Assembly (NCBI RefSeq): GCF_015291625.1
Contig: NZ_CP030047.1
Location: 5,642,001-5,706,000, forward strand
DNA length: 64,000 nt
Reading direction: 5' to 3'
DNA from: Bradyrhizobium sp. CCBAU 53421
GTDB lineage: Bacteria > Pseudomonadota > Alphaproteobacteria > Rhizobiales > Xanthobacteraceae
Every line of letters begins with the position of its first letter. Within the stretch, counting starts at the first letter, position 1. The position numbers and the translations under genes are program-made. Positions 17,338 through 27,843 of the stretch are shown here, piece after piece. The notes beneath the pieces are model-generated. The model did not search any database. It was not told where the DNA came from and saw only the letters and a list, made by a program, of their open reading frames with translations.

Positions 17338-18180
17338 GTGTCAAACGCCAAGGCGGTCGCCGCTGCGACGGAAGCGGCAGCTCTGATTCTATCGGTCAAC
17401 AATATCGAGGCTGTCTACGATCACGTCATCCTCGTGTTGAAGGGCGTCTCGCTGGAGGTCCCGCGCGGCGGCATTGTCGCGCTTCTCGGCGCCAACGGCG
17501 CCGGCAAGACGACGACCCTGAAGGCGATCTCCAATCTGCTGCACGCAGAGCGCGGCGAGGTCACCAAGGGCTCGATCCTGTTCAACGGCGTCGAGGTGAA
17601 GTCGCTGTCGCCAAACGACGTGGTGCGACGCGGCTGCATTCAGGTGATGGAGGGCCGGCGAGCCTTCCCCCATCTTACGGTCGAGGAGAACATCCTGACC
17701 GGCGCCTTTACGCGGACCGATGGCAAGTTCGCGATCGCGCAGGACGTTGAACGGGTCTACGCCTATTTCCCCCGCCTCAAAGAGCGACGCAACTCCACCG
17801 CCGGCTATACGTCGGGCGGCGAACAGCAGATGTGCGTGATCGGGCGCGCGCTGATGTCGCGCCCGAAGATGATCCTGCTCGACGAACCATCGATGGGCCT
17901 CGCGCCGCAGATCGTCGAAGAGATTTTCGAAATCGTTAAGGATCTCAACGCCAAGGAAGGCGTATCCTTCCTCCTCGCCGAGCAGAACACCAACATGGCG
18001 CTCAAATATGCGAGCCACGGCTACATTCTCGAAAATGGCCGCGTGGTGATGGACGGCGAAGCGCGCGCGCTCGCCGCCAACGAGGACGTCAAGGAGTTCT
18101 ACCTTGGCGTCGCCGGAGACAAGCAGAAATCATATCGCGATGTGAAGCACTACAAGCGACGCAAGCGCTGGCTCGCCTAG
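17338..18180 (+). CDS. ABC transporter ATPase, LivF type
   Basis: A 280-residue ATPase, second nucleotide-binding subunit of the importer. Walker A GANGAGKTTT, signature SGGEQQMCVIGRAL, Walker B MILLDEPSMGLAP, and the LivF-type C-terminus with VKEFYLGV. A short basic tail (HYKRRKRWL) follows. The GTG at 17338 has a clear GGAGG 7 bases upstream; upstream in-frame codons to 17203 would overlap the receptor gene. Last gene of the unit; a hairpin and a second inverted repeat separate it from convergent guaB. Confidence 0.92.
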   Translation: MSNAKAVAAATEAAALILSVNNIEAVYDHVILVLKGVSLEVPRGGIVALLGANGAGKTTTLKAISNLLHAERGEVTKGSILFNGVEVKSLSPNDVVRRGCIQVMEGRRAFPHLTVEENILTGAFTRTDGKFAIAQDVERVYAYFPRLKERRNSTAGYTSGGEQQMCVIGRALMSRPKMILLDEPSMGLAPQIVEEIFEIVKDLNAKEGVSFLLAEQNTNMALKYASHGYILENGRVVMDGEARALAANEDVKEFYLGVAGDKQKSYRDVKHYKRRKRWLA

Positions 18181-18185
18181 CGCTC

Positions 18186-18207
18186 CCTCTCCCGCTTGCG
18201 GGGGAGG
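18186..18207 (+). terminator. hairpin after the ABC operon
   Basis: CCTCTCCCG and CGGGGGAGG form a stem of about 9 bp with one G-T pair and a very short loop. No T-tract follows, so it may be a repeat half-site or RNA-stabilising hairpin and not a strict intrinsic terminator. Confidence 0.45.
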
Positions 18208-18263
18208 ACTGAGGTGGGTATCGCCGCGAATCTCATTGTCCGCTCAATCCCCGCCATTTCGAG

Positions 18264-18298
18264 ATTCCGGGCCTGGTGCCAACGCGCCATCCCGGAAT
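18264..18298. repeat. inverted repeat between convergent operons
   Basis: ATTCCGGG (18264-18271) and CCCGGAAT (18291-18298) are perfect arms with a 19-base loop, located between the convergent livF-like gene and guaB. Likely a bidirectional transcript end or a small member of the dispersed palindromic repeats. Confidence 0.5.
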
Positions 18299-18311
18299 GA
18301 CAGTTGTGGAC

Positions 18312-19838
<1,527 letters not shown>

Positions 19839-20004
19839 TTACGGATGAGCGCAACCTCCGGCGACGCTCGCTGCGTCACCGTCGAATCGGCGCCCATCGG
19901 TGGGGTTGACGCTGGTCGATAGCATGGCGGCATGACGAATCAAAGTGTTTGCCAGCCATGCACAGGCTTTTTAGCGGGCCTGTTCAGGGGGGCCTGTAGC
20001 CCTC

Positions 20005-20250
20005 CTAGCGATATCCCTGCGGCGGCCCGTGGCGGCGGATCGCCTCGACCACCTCGCGATGGCGCCGGTCCTCGCGCTTCATGTGGACCGCGATCACCGC
20101 ATGGGCCGACGGCACCAGCAGCAAGACGTGGAAAAACAGCCCGAAAATCGCGCAAAACACGATCAGGACCAGGTTGAAGATGGCCGAAAACGGCTGTCCG
20201 TTCAGGAGCAGCCCGATCGGCGGCAAGAGAGCGGCAAGGACGTAAATCAC
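20005..20250 (-). CDS. Pmp3/YqaE-like small membrane protein
   Basis: An 81-residue protein with two predicted membrane segments (IYVLAALLPPIGLLL and FNLVLIVFCAIFGLFFHVLLLVPSAHAV), a Pro pair in the first, and a charged C-terminal tail (KREDRRHREVVEAIRRHG). This matches the small Pmp3/YqaE/UPF0057 group linked to membrane stress, although the tail is longer than usual. Exact function unknown. Convergent with no close partner; guaB is 195 bases away on the same strand. Confidence 0.7.
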   Translation of the reverse strand: MIYVLAALLPPIGLLLNGQPFSAIFNLVLIVFCAIFGLFFHVLLLVPSAHAVIAVHMKREDRRHREVVEAIRRHGPPQGYR

Positions 20251-20389
20251 GGCGAACCTTTGGACACGGGCGGATGCATAGCAGTGTCACGCTGGATTTA
20301 GGTGGTTTACCGGGTTCCGCAATAGCGTGGCCGAGGGCAGGATGATATGGCCCCCTCGCCCGCCTTTTCAGCACAGCTGTCCTATTTTG

Positions 20390-21877
20390 ATGAACAAACA
20401 ACGCCTGATCCCGCTCATCGTGGCCACCGCCCTGTTCATGGAAAACATGGACTCCACGGTGATTGCGACCTCGCTGCCGGCGATCGCCGCCGATATCGGC
20501 ACCAGCCCGCTGACGCTGAAGCTCGCGATCACCTCCTATCTGCTGTCGCTTGCGGTATTCATCCCGGCCAGCGGCTGGACCGCGGACCGCTTCGGCGCCC
20601 GCATCGTGTTTGCCGGCGCGGTTGCCGTCTTCATGCTGGGGTCGATCGGCTGCGCGCTGTCGTCCTCGGTGACCGATTTCGTGTTCGCCCGCATCCTGCA
20701 GGGCCTCGGCGGCGCGATGATGACCCCGGTCGGGCGGCTGGTGCTGCTGCGCTCGGTCGACAAGAGCGCGCTGGTCAACGCGATGGCCTGGGTGACGGTC
20801 CCGGCGCTGATCGGCCCGGTGATCGGGCCGCCGCTCGGCGGCTTCATCACCACCTATTTCTCCTGGCATTGGATCTTCCTGATCAACATCCCGATCGGGC
20901 TGCTCGGCATCTTCCTGGCGCTGAAATACATCGACCCGATCAAGAGCGAGGATCCCGAGCGCTTCGATCTGATGGGCCTGGTGCTGGCCGGCATCGGCCT
21001 TGCCGGCATCGCCTTCGGGCTGTCGGTCGCCGGCCTCAATCTGCTGCCATGGCCGATCGTCGCCGCGCTCGTCGGGGTCGGCACCGTGTCGATGACGCTC
21101 TACGTCATCCACGCCCGGCGCACCGGATCGCCGGTGCTCGATTTCGGCTTGCTGCGGCTGCCGACCATGCGCGCGTCGATCGTCGGCGGCTTCATGTTCC
21201 GGCTCGGCATCGGCGCGCTGCCGTTTCTGCTGCCGCTGCTGATGCAGGTCGGCTTCGGCCTGTCGCCGTTCCAGTCCGGCCTCGTCACCTTCGCCTCTGC
21301 GGTCGGCGCCATGGGCATGAAGACGCTGGCGGCGCGCATCATCAAGGCCTTCGGCTTCCGCAACATGATGACGGTCAACGCGGTGGTCAGCTCGGCCTTC
21401 CTCGCCGCCTGCGCCCTGTTCACGATCTCGACGCCGCTGATGCTGATCTTCACCATCCTGGTGGTCGGCGGCTTCTTCCGCTCGCTGCAGTTCACCGCGA
21501 TCAACACGGTCGCCTATGCCGAGGTCGAGGCGCCGCAGATGAGCCGCGCCACCACCCTCGTCAGCGTCAACCAGCAGCTCGCAGTGTCCGCCGGCGTCGC
21601 GGTCGGCGCGTTCTCGGTCGAAACCACGCTGGCGCTGCATCACCAGACCGAGCTCTCCGCCGACGTGTTCGGACCGGCCTTCATCGTGGTCTCGTTGATC
21701 TCGGCGGCCTCGGCCTGGTTCTTCTGGCAGATGCCGGCCGACGCCGGCAACGAGATCGCCGGCCGCAAGGCGATCGACATCTCGAGCCGCAAGGGCGCCG
21801 AGAAGCGCGCCGCCACCGACGCCGTCAAGGCAGCGACCGAGGACACCCAGAACGCGCGCGATCAGCGGCTCGGCTAG
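20390..21877 (+). CDS. DHA2-type MFS multidrug exporter
   Basis: A 495-residue inner-membrane transporter with about 14 hydrophobic segments, of the EmrB/QacA (DHA2) group. Motif D1-like MENMDSTVIATSLPAIAADI is at the N-terminus, motif A GWTADRFGARIV follows, and motif C-like VTVPALIGPVIGPPLGGF is in segment 5. Proton-coupled export of lipophilic compounds is expected. The hydrophilic C-terminus (about 45 residues, rich in Lys, Ala and Asp) is longer than usual. ATG at 20390; the frame is open to 20327 but those residues do not look like the family. No membrane-fusion (EmrA) partner is adjacent. Confidence 0.9.
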   Translation: MNKQRLIPLIVATALFMENMDSTVIATSLPAIAADIGTSPLTLKLAITSYLLSLAVFIPASGWTADRFGARIVFAGAVAVFMLGSIGCALSSSVTDFVFARILQGLGGAMMTPVGRLVLLRSVDKSALVNAMAWVTVPALIGPVIGPPLGGFITTYFSWHWIFLINIPIGLLGIFLALKYIDPIKSEDPERFDLMGLVLAGIGLAGIAFGLSVAGLNLLPWPIVAALVGVGTVSMTLYVIHARRTGSPVLDFGLLRLPTMRASIVGGFMFRLGIGALPFLLPLLMQVGFGLSPFQSGLVTFASAVGAMGMKTLAARIIKAFGFRNMMTVNAVVSSAFLAACALFTISTPLMLIFTILVVGGFFRSLQFTAINTVAYAEVEAPQMSRATTLVSVNQQLAVSAGVAVGAFSVETTLALHHQTELSADVFGPAFIVVSLISAASAWFFWQMPADAGNEIAGRKAIDISSRKGAEKRAATDAVKAATEDTQNARDQRLG

Positions 21878-21942
21878 TCGATCGAACGAGCCGCTCCCAA
21901 GGCACGGACACTGCAAGCTGCCGTCCGGTCACGGCCAAGCCC

Positions 21943-22146
21943 TTAGGGGTGGCCGATCGCTCCGGCTGGCTGTCCTCGATCCGGGCGTTCAACAAGTTGG
22001 TATGTGGGAACGTGGGTCGCTTCCAGCCACGATTCCAGCGCAGCTCCGCAGACCGTGCAGATTGCGTCACCCGTATGCGGCACCAAGAACTTCTCTTCAG
22101 TGCGTCGGTACTCGGCGCCGCAATTGCATTGAACAATTGTGGCCAT
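21943..22146 (-). CDS. small zinc-ribbon-like protein
   Basis: A 67-residue protein beginning MATIVQCNCGAEYRRTEEKF. Four cysteines in the pattern CxC-x(20)-CxxC (residues about 7, 9, 30, 33) suggest a zinc ribbon. A hydrophilic tail follows. I chose the ATG at 22146 since upstream residues of the open frame are low-complexity and not protein-like. No function can be given; the knuckle arrangement resembles small rubredoxin- or DksA-like zinc proteins. Convergent with the DHA2 exporter gene. Confidence 0.6.
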   Translation of the reverse strand: MATIVQCNCGAEYRRTEEKFLVPHTGDAICTVCGAALESWLEATHVPTYQLVERPDRGQPAGAIGHP

Positions 22147-22535
22147 ATCAGAGATATGCGCCTGCGATATCAGATTTTCCAGTGTTGTAAGATGCAGCCG
22201 CGCAAGAAACGGCCCCAGTGCGCGAAACCCGACGCTGCACCAAGGCCGCCAACCCGGTGGGGGTTTTCTCCCGGTGGGCTTGGGGGGCGTTGACCGGGAG
22301 CACAGAGTCGACTCCGGCCAGGCACCGAGGTTCCAACCGGTCGCGCTGATATGTCGTGCCGCGCGCGCTGAGCCACCGAAACCGTCCTTAGACAGATCCC
22401 TAGATCTCGTCTCCGGCGCGTAGCGCCGGACGAGGCTCGCAGGCCGGCGCGGCCGGCTCAAGCTTTGTTGAATCGACCGTCGAAACCATGCCTGATTTCC
22501 CGGGTAAGGGCGCGTGGCCGCACAGGAGCGCGCTT
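22147..22535. other. intergenic region, no gene seen
   Basis: About 390 bases between the zinc-ribbon gene and the divergent COG4705-like gene. It contains G/C-rich runs around 22250-22300 with local hairpin potential but no supportable gene or clear operator. Confidence 0.35.
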
Positions 22536-23309
22536 ATGAACTCCATCGAATACACGCGAAGCAAGGTTCCGGAAGTCACGCTCGTCTTCTGGATCATCAA
22601 GATTGCCGCCACCACGCTTGGCGAGACCGGCGGCGACACCGTCACGATGACGCTGAACTGGGGTTACCTGGCTGGCACCCTTCTGTTCCTGTCCGTGCTC
22701 GTGGCACTCGTTGCGGCGCAGATCGCCGCGAAGGCGTTTCACCCGGTGCTGTACTGGGCCACGATCGTCGCCTCGACGACGTTCGGCACCACCATGGCCG
22801 ATTTCGCCGATCGCTCGCTCGGCATCGGCTACACCGGCGGCTCGACGCTGCTGCTCTGCCTGCTGCTGCTCACGCTCGGCCTCTGGTACTGGTCACTCGG
22901 GTCGATCTCGGTCAACACCGTGAGCAGCCCGAGGGTTGAGGCGTTCTACTGGACCGCGATCACGTTCTCGCAGACGCTCGGCACCGCGCTCGGCGACTGG
23001 ATCGCCGACTCCACCGGCCTCGGCTACGAGGGTGGCGCGCTGGTTTTCGGCGCTGTGCTCGCCGCGATCGCGGCGGCCTATTACTGGACCTCGATCTCGC
23101 GCGTGACGCTGTTTTGGCTGGCCTTCATCCTGTCGCGGCCGCTGGGCGCCACGGTCGGCGACTTCCTCGACAAGCCGGTCAGCGACGGCGGTCTTGCGCT
23201 GAGCCGCCCGATCGCGTCCGCGGTTCTCGCGATCTTCATCGTCGTCTGCGTGCTGGTGCTGCCGCAGCGCGCCGGATCGCATCCGATGCCAGCCAGAACG
23301 ACGGCTTAG
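22536..23309 (+). CDS. COG4705-like membrane protein with internal repeats
   Basis: A 257-residue integral membrane protein. Four related blocks are visible, each with an aromatic-led helix followed by a T-x-G-x-x-x-x-D-type motif: FWIIKIAATTLGETGGD, WATIVASTTFGTTMADF, WTAITFSQTLGTALGDW and WLAFILSRPLGATVGDF. The second and third blocks continue with a similar IGYTGGS / LGYEGGA segment. It matches the uncharacterised bacterial membrane protein group COG4705, with about eight membrane helices. ATG at 22536 with AGGAG. No functional neighbour; a transporter or channel is conceivable because Asp residues recur inside membrane helices. Confidence 0.75.
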   Translation: MNSIEYTRSKVPEVTLVFWIIKIAATTLGETGGDTVTMTLNWGYLAGTLLFLSVLVALVAAQIAAKAFHPVLYWATIVASTTFGTTMADFADRSLGIGYTGGSTLLLCLLLLTLGLWYWSLGSISVNTVSSPRVEAFYWTAITFSQTLGTALGDWIADSTGLGYEGGALVFGAVLAAIAAAYYWTSISRVTLFWLAFILSRPLGATVGDFLDKPVSDGGLALSRPIASAVLAIFIVVCVLVLPQRAGSHPMPARTTA

Positions 23310-23321
23310 CCGAGGGAGCGG

Positions 23322-24005
23322 TCAGCTTCGCGCGGCGCGAAACCCAGTCGCCAGCACGTAACGCTCCGAAGAATCCTGCCGGCTGGCGGCCGGCTTGACG
23401 TGGCGGACCGCCGCGAAATCGCGCTTCAGCTGCGCCACCAGTTCGGCGTCGGCGCCGCTCTGGAACACTTTTGCCAGGAACGTGCCGCCGGGATTGAGCA
23501 CCTCGCCGGCGAAATGCGCGGCGGTCTCGACCAGGCCGATGATGCGCAGCTGATCGGTCTTGCGATGGCCGGTGGTGTTGGCGGCCATGTCGGACATCAC
23601 GAAATCGGCGCGGCCGCCCATCATCGCGATCAGCTTCTCAGGCGCGTCATGGTCGAGAAAGTCGAGCTGCGCGAAGGTGACGCCGGGGATCTCGCCCATC
23701 TCCAGGAGATCAATCGCCACCACCTTGCCCTTGCCGTCGGCGGCACCGGTGCGCTTGGCCGCGATCTGACTCCAGCCGCCGGGCGCAGCGCCGAGGTCGA
23801 CGACCGTCATGCCCGGCTTGAGCAGGCGATATTTGTCGTCGATCTCGAGCAGCTTGAAGGCCGCGCGCGAGCGGTAGCCCATCGCCTTGGCCTTGGCGAC
23901 GTAGGGATCGTTGAGCTGGCGCTCGAGCCAGAGTTTTGACGACAGTTTTCGCTTGCCGCCGCTCTTGACCGTGACGTGCAGCCGCCCGGTGGTGTCTTTC
24001 GCCAT
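23322..24005 (-). CDS. rlmE: 23S rRNA (uridine-2'-O)-methyltransferase
   Basis: FtsJ/RrmJ-type enzyme that methylates U2552 of 23S rRNA in the 50S subunit. The 227-residue protein has a short basic N-terminus, the SAM-binding motif [11 protein letters not shown], the catalytic Lys-Asp-Lys-Glu tetrad spread over the domain ([42 protein letters not shown], and the late Glu in [12 protein letters not shown]). Overlaps nothing; the ppx gene lies 33 bases upstream on the same strand, so a ppx-rlmE operon is likely, a common order in alphaproteobacteria. Confidence 0.95.
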   Translation of the reverse strand: MAKDTTGRLHVTVKSGGKRKLSSKLWLERQLNDPYVAKAKAMGYRSRAAFKLLEIDDKYRLLKPGMTVVDLGAAPGGWSQIAAKRTGAADGKGKVVAIDLLEMGEIPGVTFAQLDFLDHDAPEKLIAMMGGRADFVMSDMAANTTGHRKTDQLRIIGLVETAAHFAGEVLNPGGTFLAKVFQSGADAELVAQLKRDFAAVRHVKPAASRQDSSERYVLATGFRAARS

Positions 24006-24038
24006 GATCTTTCTTGGATTGGTGTGATTGGGCGTGTT

Positions 24039-25082
24039 CTAGCACGCCCGCAGCGCGCCGTCCTCGCGCATCATCTCGACCAGCATGCCTTCGCGCAGGC
24101 CGCGATCGGCGACGCGGAGCCGTGGCATCGGGAACGCGTTGCGGATGGCGTCAAGGATCGCGCAGCCGGCGAGCACGAGGTCGGCGCGCTCGACGCTGAT
24201 GCAGCTGTTGTTGACGCGCGCCTCGTAGCTCATGCCGAGCAATTTCTGGATCGTCGCCGTGACGTCGCAATCGTTCATCCAGATGCCGTCGATGCGGCGG
24301 CGATCGTAGCGCGACAGATTGAGGAAGACGCCGGCGAGCGTGGTCACCGTGCCCGAGGTGCCGAGCATGTGCATGTCGCGCAGATCCCTACCGTGCTCGG
24401 CCGCGAACGGCGCGACGTGGCGCGCGACCTCATCGATCATCTGCGCATACATGTCCCGGGTGACGTTCCTGCCGCCGAAATGCTCGGCCAGCGTGACGAC
24501 GCCGAGCGGGATCGACATCCACGCCTTGATGCGCGGCGGCGCATCGGGCGCGGCAGGATCGCGCTCGATCCGCACCAGCTCGGTCGAGCCGCCGCCGATG
24601 TCGAACAGGATGGCGCCGCGGCCCTTCGGGTCGAGCAGCGGCGAGCAGCCGATCACCGCGAGCGTCGCCTCGGTCTCGCGATCGATCACCTCGAGCTCGA
24701 TGCCGGTCTCGGCCGCGACGCGCGCACGAAAGCTTTCGGCATTGCCGGCGGCGCGGCAGGCCTCGGTGGCGATCAGCCGCAGCCGGCGGGCCTTGCGGTA
24801 GCGGATCTTGTCGCTGCAAATGGCAAGCGCGGCAATCGCCCGCTCGATCGCCGCCTCGCTGATCGAGCCGGTCGCGGCGATGCCCTCACCGAGCCGAATG
24901 ATCCGCGAAAACGAGTCGACGACGCGGAACCCGTCGCCGGTGGGACAGGCGATCAACAGCCGGCAATTGTTGGTGCCAAGATCGAGCGCGGCATAGACGC
25001 CACTTTCCGCGGCCGCCGCGACCAACCCTGACGGGGCTTCGCCGGCCGGAGGGCCGTCGCAAAGCCGCACATGGTCGTTCAT
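24039..25082 (-). CDS. Ppx/GppA-type exopolyphosphatase
   Basis: A 347-residue phosphatase of the sugar-kinase/actin fold. The first phosphate-binding motif is ALDLGTNNCRLLI and the second is LFDIGGGSTEL; between them lies the conserved catalytic Glu region (ATEACRAAGNA). It hydrolyses polyphosphate ends and/or pppGpp to ppGpp. Short form, lacking the C-terminal HD-type domain of E. coli Ppx/GppA. ATG at 25082; the longer frame to 25145 is unlikely. Together with rlmE it forms a probable two-gene unit. Confidence 0.92.
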   Translation of the reverse strand: MNDHVRLCDGPPAGEAPSGLVAAAAESGVYAALDLGTNNCRLLIACPTGDGFRVVDSFSRIIRLGEGIAATGSISEAAIERAIAALAICSDKIRYRKARRLRLIATEACRAAGNAESFRARVAAETGIELEVIDRETEATLAVIGCSPLLDPKGRGAILFDIGGGSTELVRIERDPAAPDAPPRIKAWMSIPLGVVTLAEHFGGRNVTRDMYAQMIDEVARHVAPFAAEHGRDLRDMHMLGTSGTVTTLAGVFLNLSRYDRRRIDGIWMNDCDVTATIQKLLGMSYEARVNNSCISVERADLVLAGCAILDAIRNAFPMPRLRVADRGLREGMLVEMMREDGALRAC

Positions 25083-25290
25083 CAAAACTGTCTTTCCGCA
25101 GGGCCAAAGGGAAATCCAGGGGCCCGCCGAATAATTGTCGTTCACGGAAACTTTAGCAGCGTCAAAGCCCTACGCAAACTCCGTTCACATTGGGTCCATG
25201 CCCAATCGGGCGTTGTCGTTAAGGGGGGCGTGCGTTATCTCCTCAGCGCCCCCAAACCCCGTCAAATCCGGGCATTTCAGGTCATTTTCG

Positions 25291-27663
25291 ATGCAAGATC
25301 ATACGCCGCTCGCCTCCCTCGAAAACGCTATTGCACTGCAAAAATACGGTGTCGGACAGCCCGTTCGACGAAAGGAGGACGACACCCTGGTGCGCGGCAA
25401 GGGCAAATACACCGACGATTTCTCCCTGCCCGGCCAGGCCACTTGCTGGATGGTTCGCTCCTCCCATGCCCACGGAATCATCAAGGGGATCGATACGGCG
25501 GCCGCCAAGGTGATGCCGGGCGTGCTCGGGGTGTGGACCGGTGCCGACCTTGCGGCCGCGGGCTACAACCCCTTCACCTGCGGCCTGCCGCTCAAGAACC
25601 GCGACGGCTCGCCGCTGAAGCAGACCAACCGCCCGGCGCTCGTGACCGACAAGGTGCGCTTCGTCGGCGATCCCGTGGCCTTCGTCGTGGCCGAGACCGC
25701 GGCGCAGGCGCGCGATGCTGCCGAGGCCGTCGAGGTCGACATCGAGCCGCTGCCGGCGGTAACGGACGCGGCCGAAGCCGCCAAGCCCGGCGCGCCGCAG
25801 CTCTATGACAACATCCCCGATAACGTCGCGCTCGATTATCACTATGGCGACACCGCCAAGATCGAGGCGGCGTTCGCCGACGCCGCGCATGTGACCAAGC
25901 TCGACATCGTCAACACCCGGGTCGCCGTGGTCTCGATGGAGCCGCGCGTCGCGCTCGCGCATTACGACAAGAAAACCGAACGCTTCACGCTGCAGGTACC
26001 GACCCAGGGCGTCTCCGGCAACAAGGCGATCCTGGCGCGGCTGCTCAACGTGCCGGCCGACAAGGTCCGCATCCTTACCGGCAATGTCGGCGGCTCATTC
26101 GGGATGAAGAACCTCAACTATCCCGAATACACCTGCATCGCGCATGCCGCGCGCCAACTCGGCCGTCCCGTGAAGTGGCTGGACGAGCGCTCGACCAGCT
26201 TCCTGTCCGACAGCCAGGGCCGCGCGCAGCTGATCCACGCCGAACTCGCGCTCGATGCCGACGGCAAGTTCCTCGCGGTGCAGCTGTCCGGCTACGGCAA
26301 TCTCGGTGCCTACATCACCGGCGTCGCGCCGGGCCCGCTGTCGCTCAACACCGGCAAGAACCTCGCCAGCGTCTATCGCACGCCGCTGCTCGGCGTCGAC
26401 ATCAAGACGGTGCTGACCAACACCACGCTGATGGGCGCCTATCGCGGCGCCGGCCGGCCCGAGGCCAACTACTACATGGAGCGGCTGATCGACGCCGCCG
26501 CCGACGAGATGGGCATCAACCGTTTCACCTTGCGCAAGCGCAACTTCATCAAGCCATCGCAGCTCCCCTTCCCGGCGGCCTCCGGCGTCACCTATGACAG
26601 CGGCGATTTCGCCGGCGTGTTCCAGAAAGCGCTGGAAATCTCCGACTACGACAACTTCGCCAAGCGCAAGAAGGAAAGCAGGAAGAGCGGCAAGCTGCGC
26701 GGCATCGCCGTCGGCTCCTATCTCGAGGTCACCGCGCCGCCGAGCGGCGAGCTCGGCAAGATCACCTTCGAGCCCGACGGCTCGGTGAAGCTCACCACCG
26801 GCACGCTGGATTACGGCCAGGGTCATGCCACGCCGTTCGCGCAGGTGCTGTCCGAGCAGCTCGGGGTGCCCTTCGAGAAGATCACGCTCGAACAGGGCGA
26901 CAGCGATCTGGTGCGCTTCGGCAACGGCACCGGCGGCTCACGCTCGATCACCGCGACGGGGCAAGCGATCGTCGAGGCGTCCGCACTCGTCGTCGAGAAG
27001 GGCAAGAAGGCGGCCGCGCACATGCTGGAGGCCTCCGAGGCCGACATCGAATTCGGCCAGGGCCGCTTCACCATCGCCGGCACCGACCGCTCGATCGGCA
27101 TCATGGAGCTCGCCGAGCGGATGCGCGAAAGCAAGATGCCCGAGGGCACGCCGGAGACACTCGACGTTGATCACGCCACCAAGGAGACCGCGTCGACCTT
27201 CCCGAACGGCTGCCACGTCGCCGAGGTCGAGATCGATCCCGACACCGGCGTGACGCAGATCGTGCGCTACTCGGCGGTCAACGATTTCGGCACCGTGGTC
27301 AATCCGATGATCGTCGCCGGCCAGCTGCACGGCGGCGTGGCGCAGGGCATCGGCCAGGCACTGATGGAGGAAGTCAGCTACGACGCCTCCGGCCAGCCGA
27401 TCACCGGCTCGTTCATGGACTACGCGCTGCCGCGCGCCGGCGACGTGCCGTCGATGCTGGTCGGCGACCATCCGTCGCCGGCGAAATCCAACCCGCTGGG
27501 GACAAAGGGCTGCGGCGAAGCCGGCTGCGCCGGCAGCCTGGTCTGCATCGTCAATGCAGTGGTCGACGCGCTGTCGGAGTACGGCATCAAGCACATCAAC
27601 ATGCCGCTGACGCCCGAACGCGTCTGGCGCGCGATCCAGGACGCCAAGGCAAAGGCGGCGTAA
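25291..27663 (+). CDS. molybdenum hydroxylase large subunit (form II CoxL-like)
   Basis: A 790-residue molybdopterin-cytosine-dinucleotide-binding subunit of the xanthine oxidase family. It has VGQPVRRKEDDTLVRGKGKYTDDF at the N-terminus, GGSFGMKN, the active-site loop AYRGAGRPEA and, near the C-terminus, GCGEAGCAGS with the catalytic Glu. The AYRGAGR loop marks the form II group; true CO dehydrogenases carry a Cys-containing loop instead. It probably oxidises an aldehyde or N-heterocycle. The medium (FAD) and small (2Fe-2S) subunit genes that normally accompany it are absent on both sides, so partners must be elsewhere. ATG at 25291; the frame is open upstream to 25135. Confidence 0.9.
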   Translation: MQDHTPLASLENAIALQKYGVGQPVRRKEDDTLVRGKGKYTDDFSLPGQATCWMVRSSHAHGIIKGIDTAAAKVMPGVLGVWTGADLAAAGYNPFTCGLPLKNRDGSPLKQTNRPALVTDKVRFVGDPVAFVVAETAAQARDAAEAVEVDIEPLPAVTDAAEAAKPGAPQLYDNIPDNVALDYHYGDTAKIEAAFADAAHVTKLDIVNTRVAVVSMEPRVALAHYDKKTERFTLQVPTQGVSGNKAILARLLNVPADKVRILTGNVGGSFGMKNLNYPEYTCIAHAARQLGRPVKWLDERSTSFLSDSQGRAQLIHAELALDADGKFLAVQLSGYGNLGAYITGVAPGPLSLNTGKNLASVYRTPLLGVDIKTVLTNTTLMGAYRGAGRPEANYYMERLIDAAADEMGINRFTLRKRNFIKPSQLPFPAASGVTYDSGDFAGVFQKALEISDYDNFAKRKKESRKSGKLRGIAVGSYLEVTAPPSGELGKITFEPDGSVKLTTGTLDYGQGHATPFAQVLSEQLGVPFEKITLEQGDSDLVRFGNGTGGSRSITATGQAIVEASALVVEKGKKAAAHMLEASEADIEFGQGRFTIAGTDRSIGIMELAERMRESKMPEGTPETLDVDHATKETASTFPNGCHVAEVEIDPDTGVTQIVRYSAVNDFGTVVNPMIVAGQLHGGVAQGIGQALMEEVSYDASGQPITGSFMDYALPRAGDVPSMLVGDHPSPAKSNPLGTKGCGEAGCAGSLVCIVNAVVDALSEYGIKHINMPLTPERVWRAIQDAKAKAA

Positions 27664-27700
27664 GGGCTGCCTTGCCGCCCCTACCGGATCCGCAAACACC

Positions 27701-27807
27701 ACTGTCATCGCCCGCGAAAGCGGGCGATCCAGTATTCCAGAGGCAGCAGTGCTTGAGCCGAGGGGCCGCGGCGTACTGGATCCCCCGCTTTCGCGGAGGA
27801 TGACAGT
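27701..27807. repeat. palindromic repeat, ACTGTCATCGCCCGCG family
   Basis: About 34-base imperfect inverted arms from ACTGTCATCGCC to GGATGACAGT around a central loop, with TCCAGTA/TACTGGA inner symmetry. It lies between convergent genes (molybdenum hydroxylase and dehydratase) and probably terminates both transcripts. Confidence 0.85.
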
Positions 27808-27843
27808 TGTGCGCGTCGGTGGAATGTCGGCAGCGTCGCCGGC

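Noticed and set aside
19940..21916. 658-residue antisense open frame over the DHA2 exporter
   Set aside because: Composition dominated by Asp, Arg, His and Gln, no domain; exporter on the plus strand is convincing.
20347..22293. 648-residue plus-strand frame over the DHA2 exporter
   Set aside because: Frame-shifted shadow, His/Arg/Ala-rich, extends through non-coding DNA.
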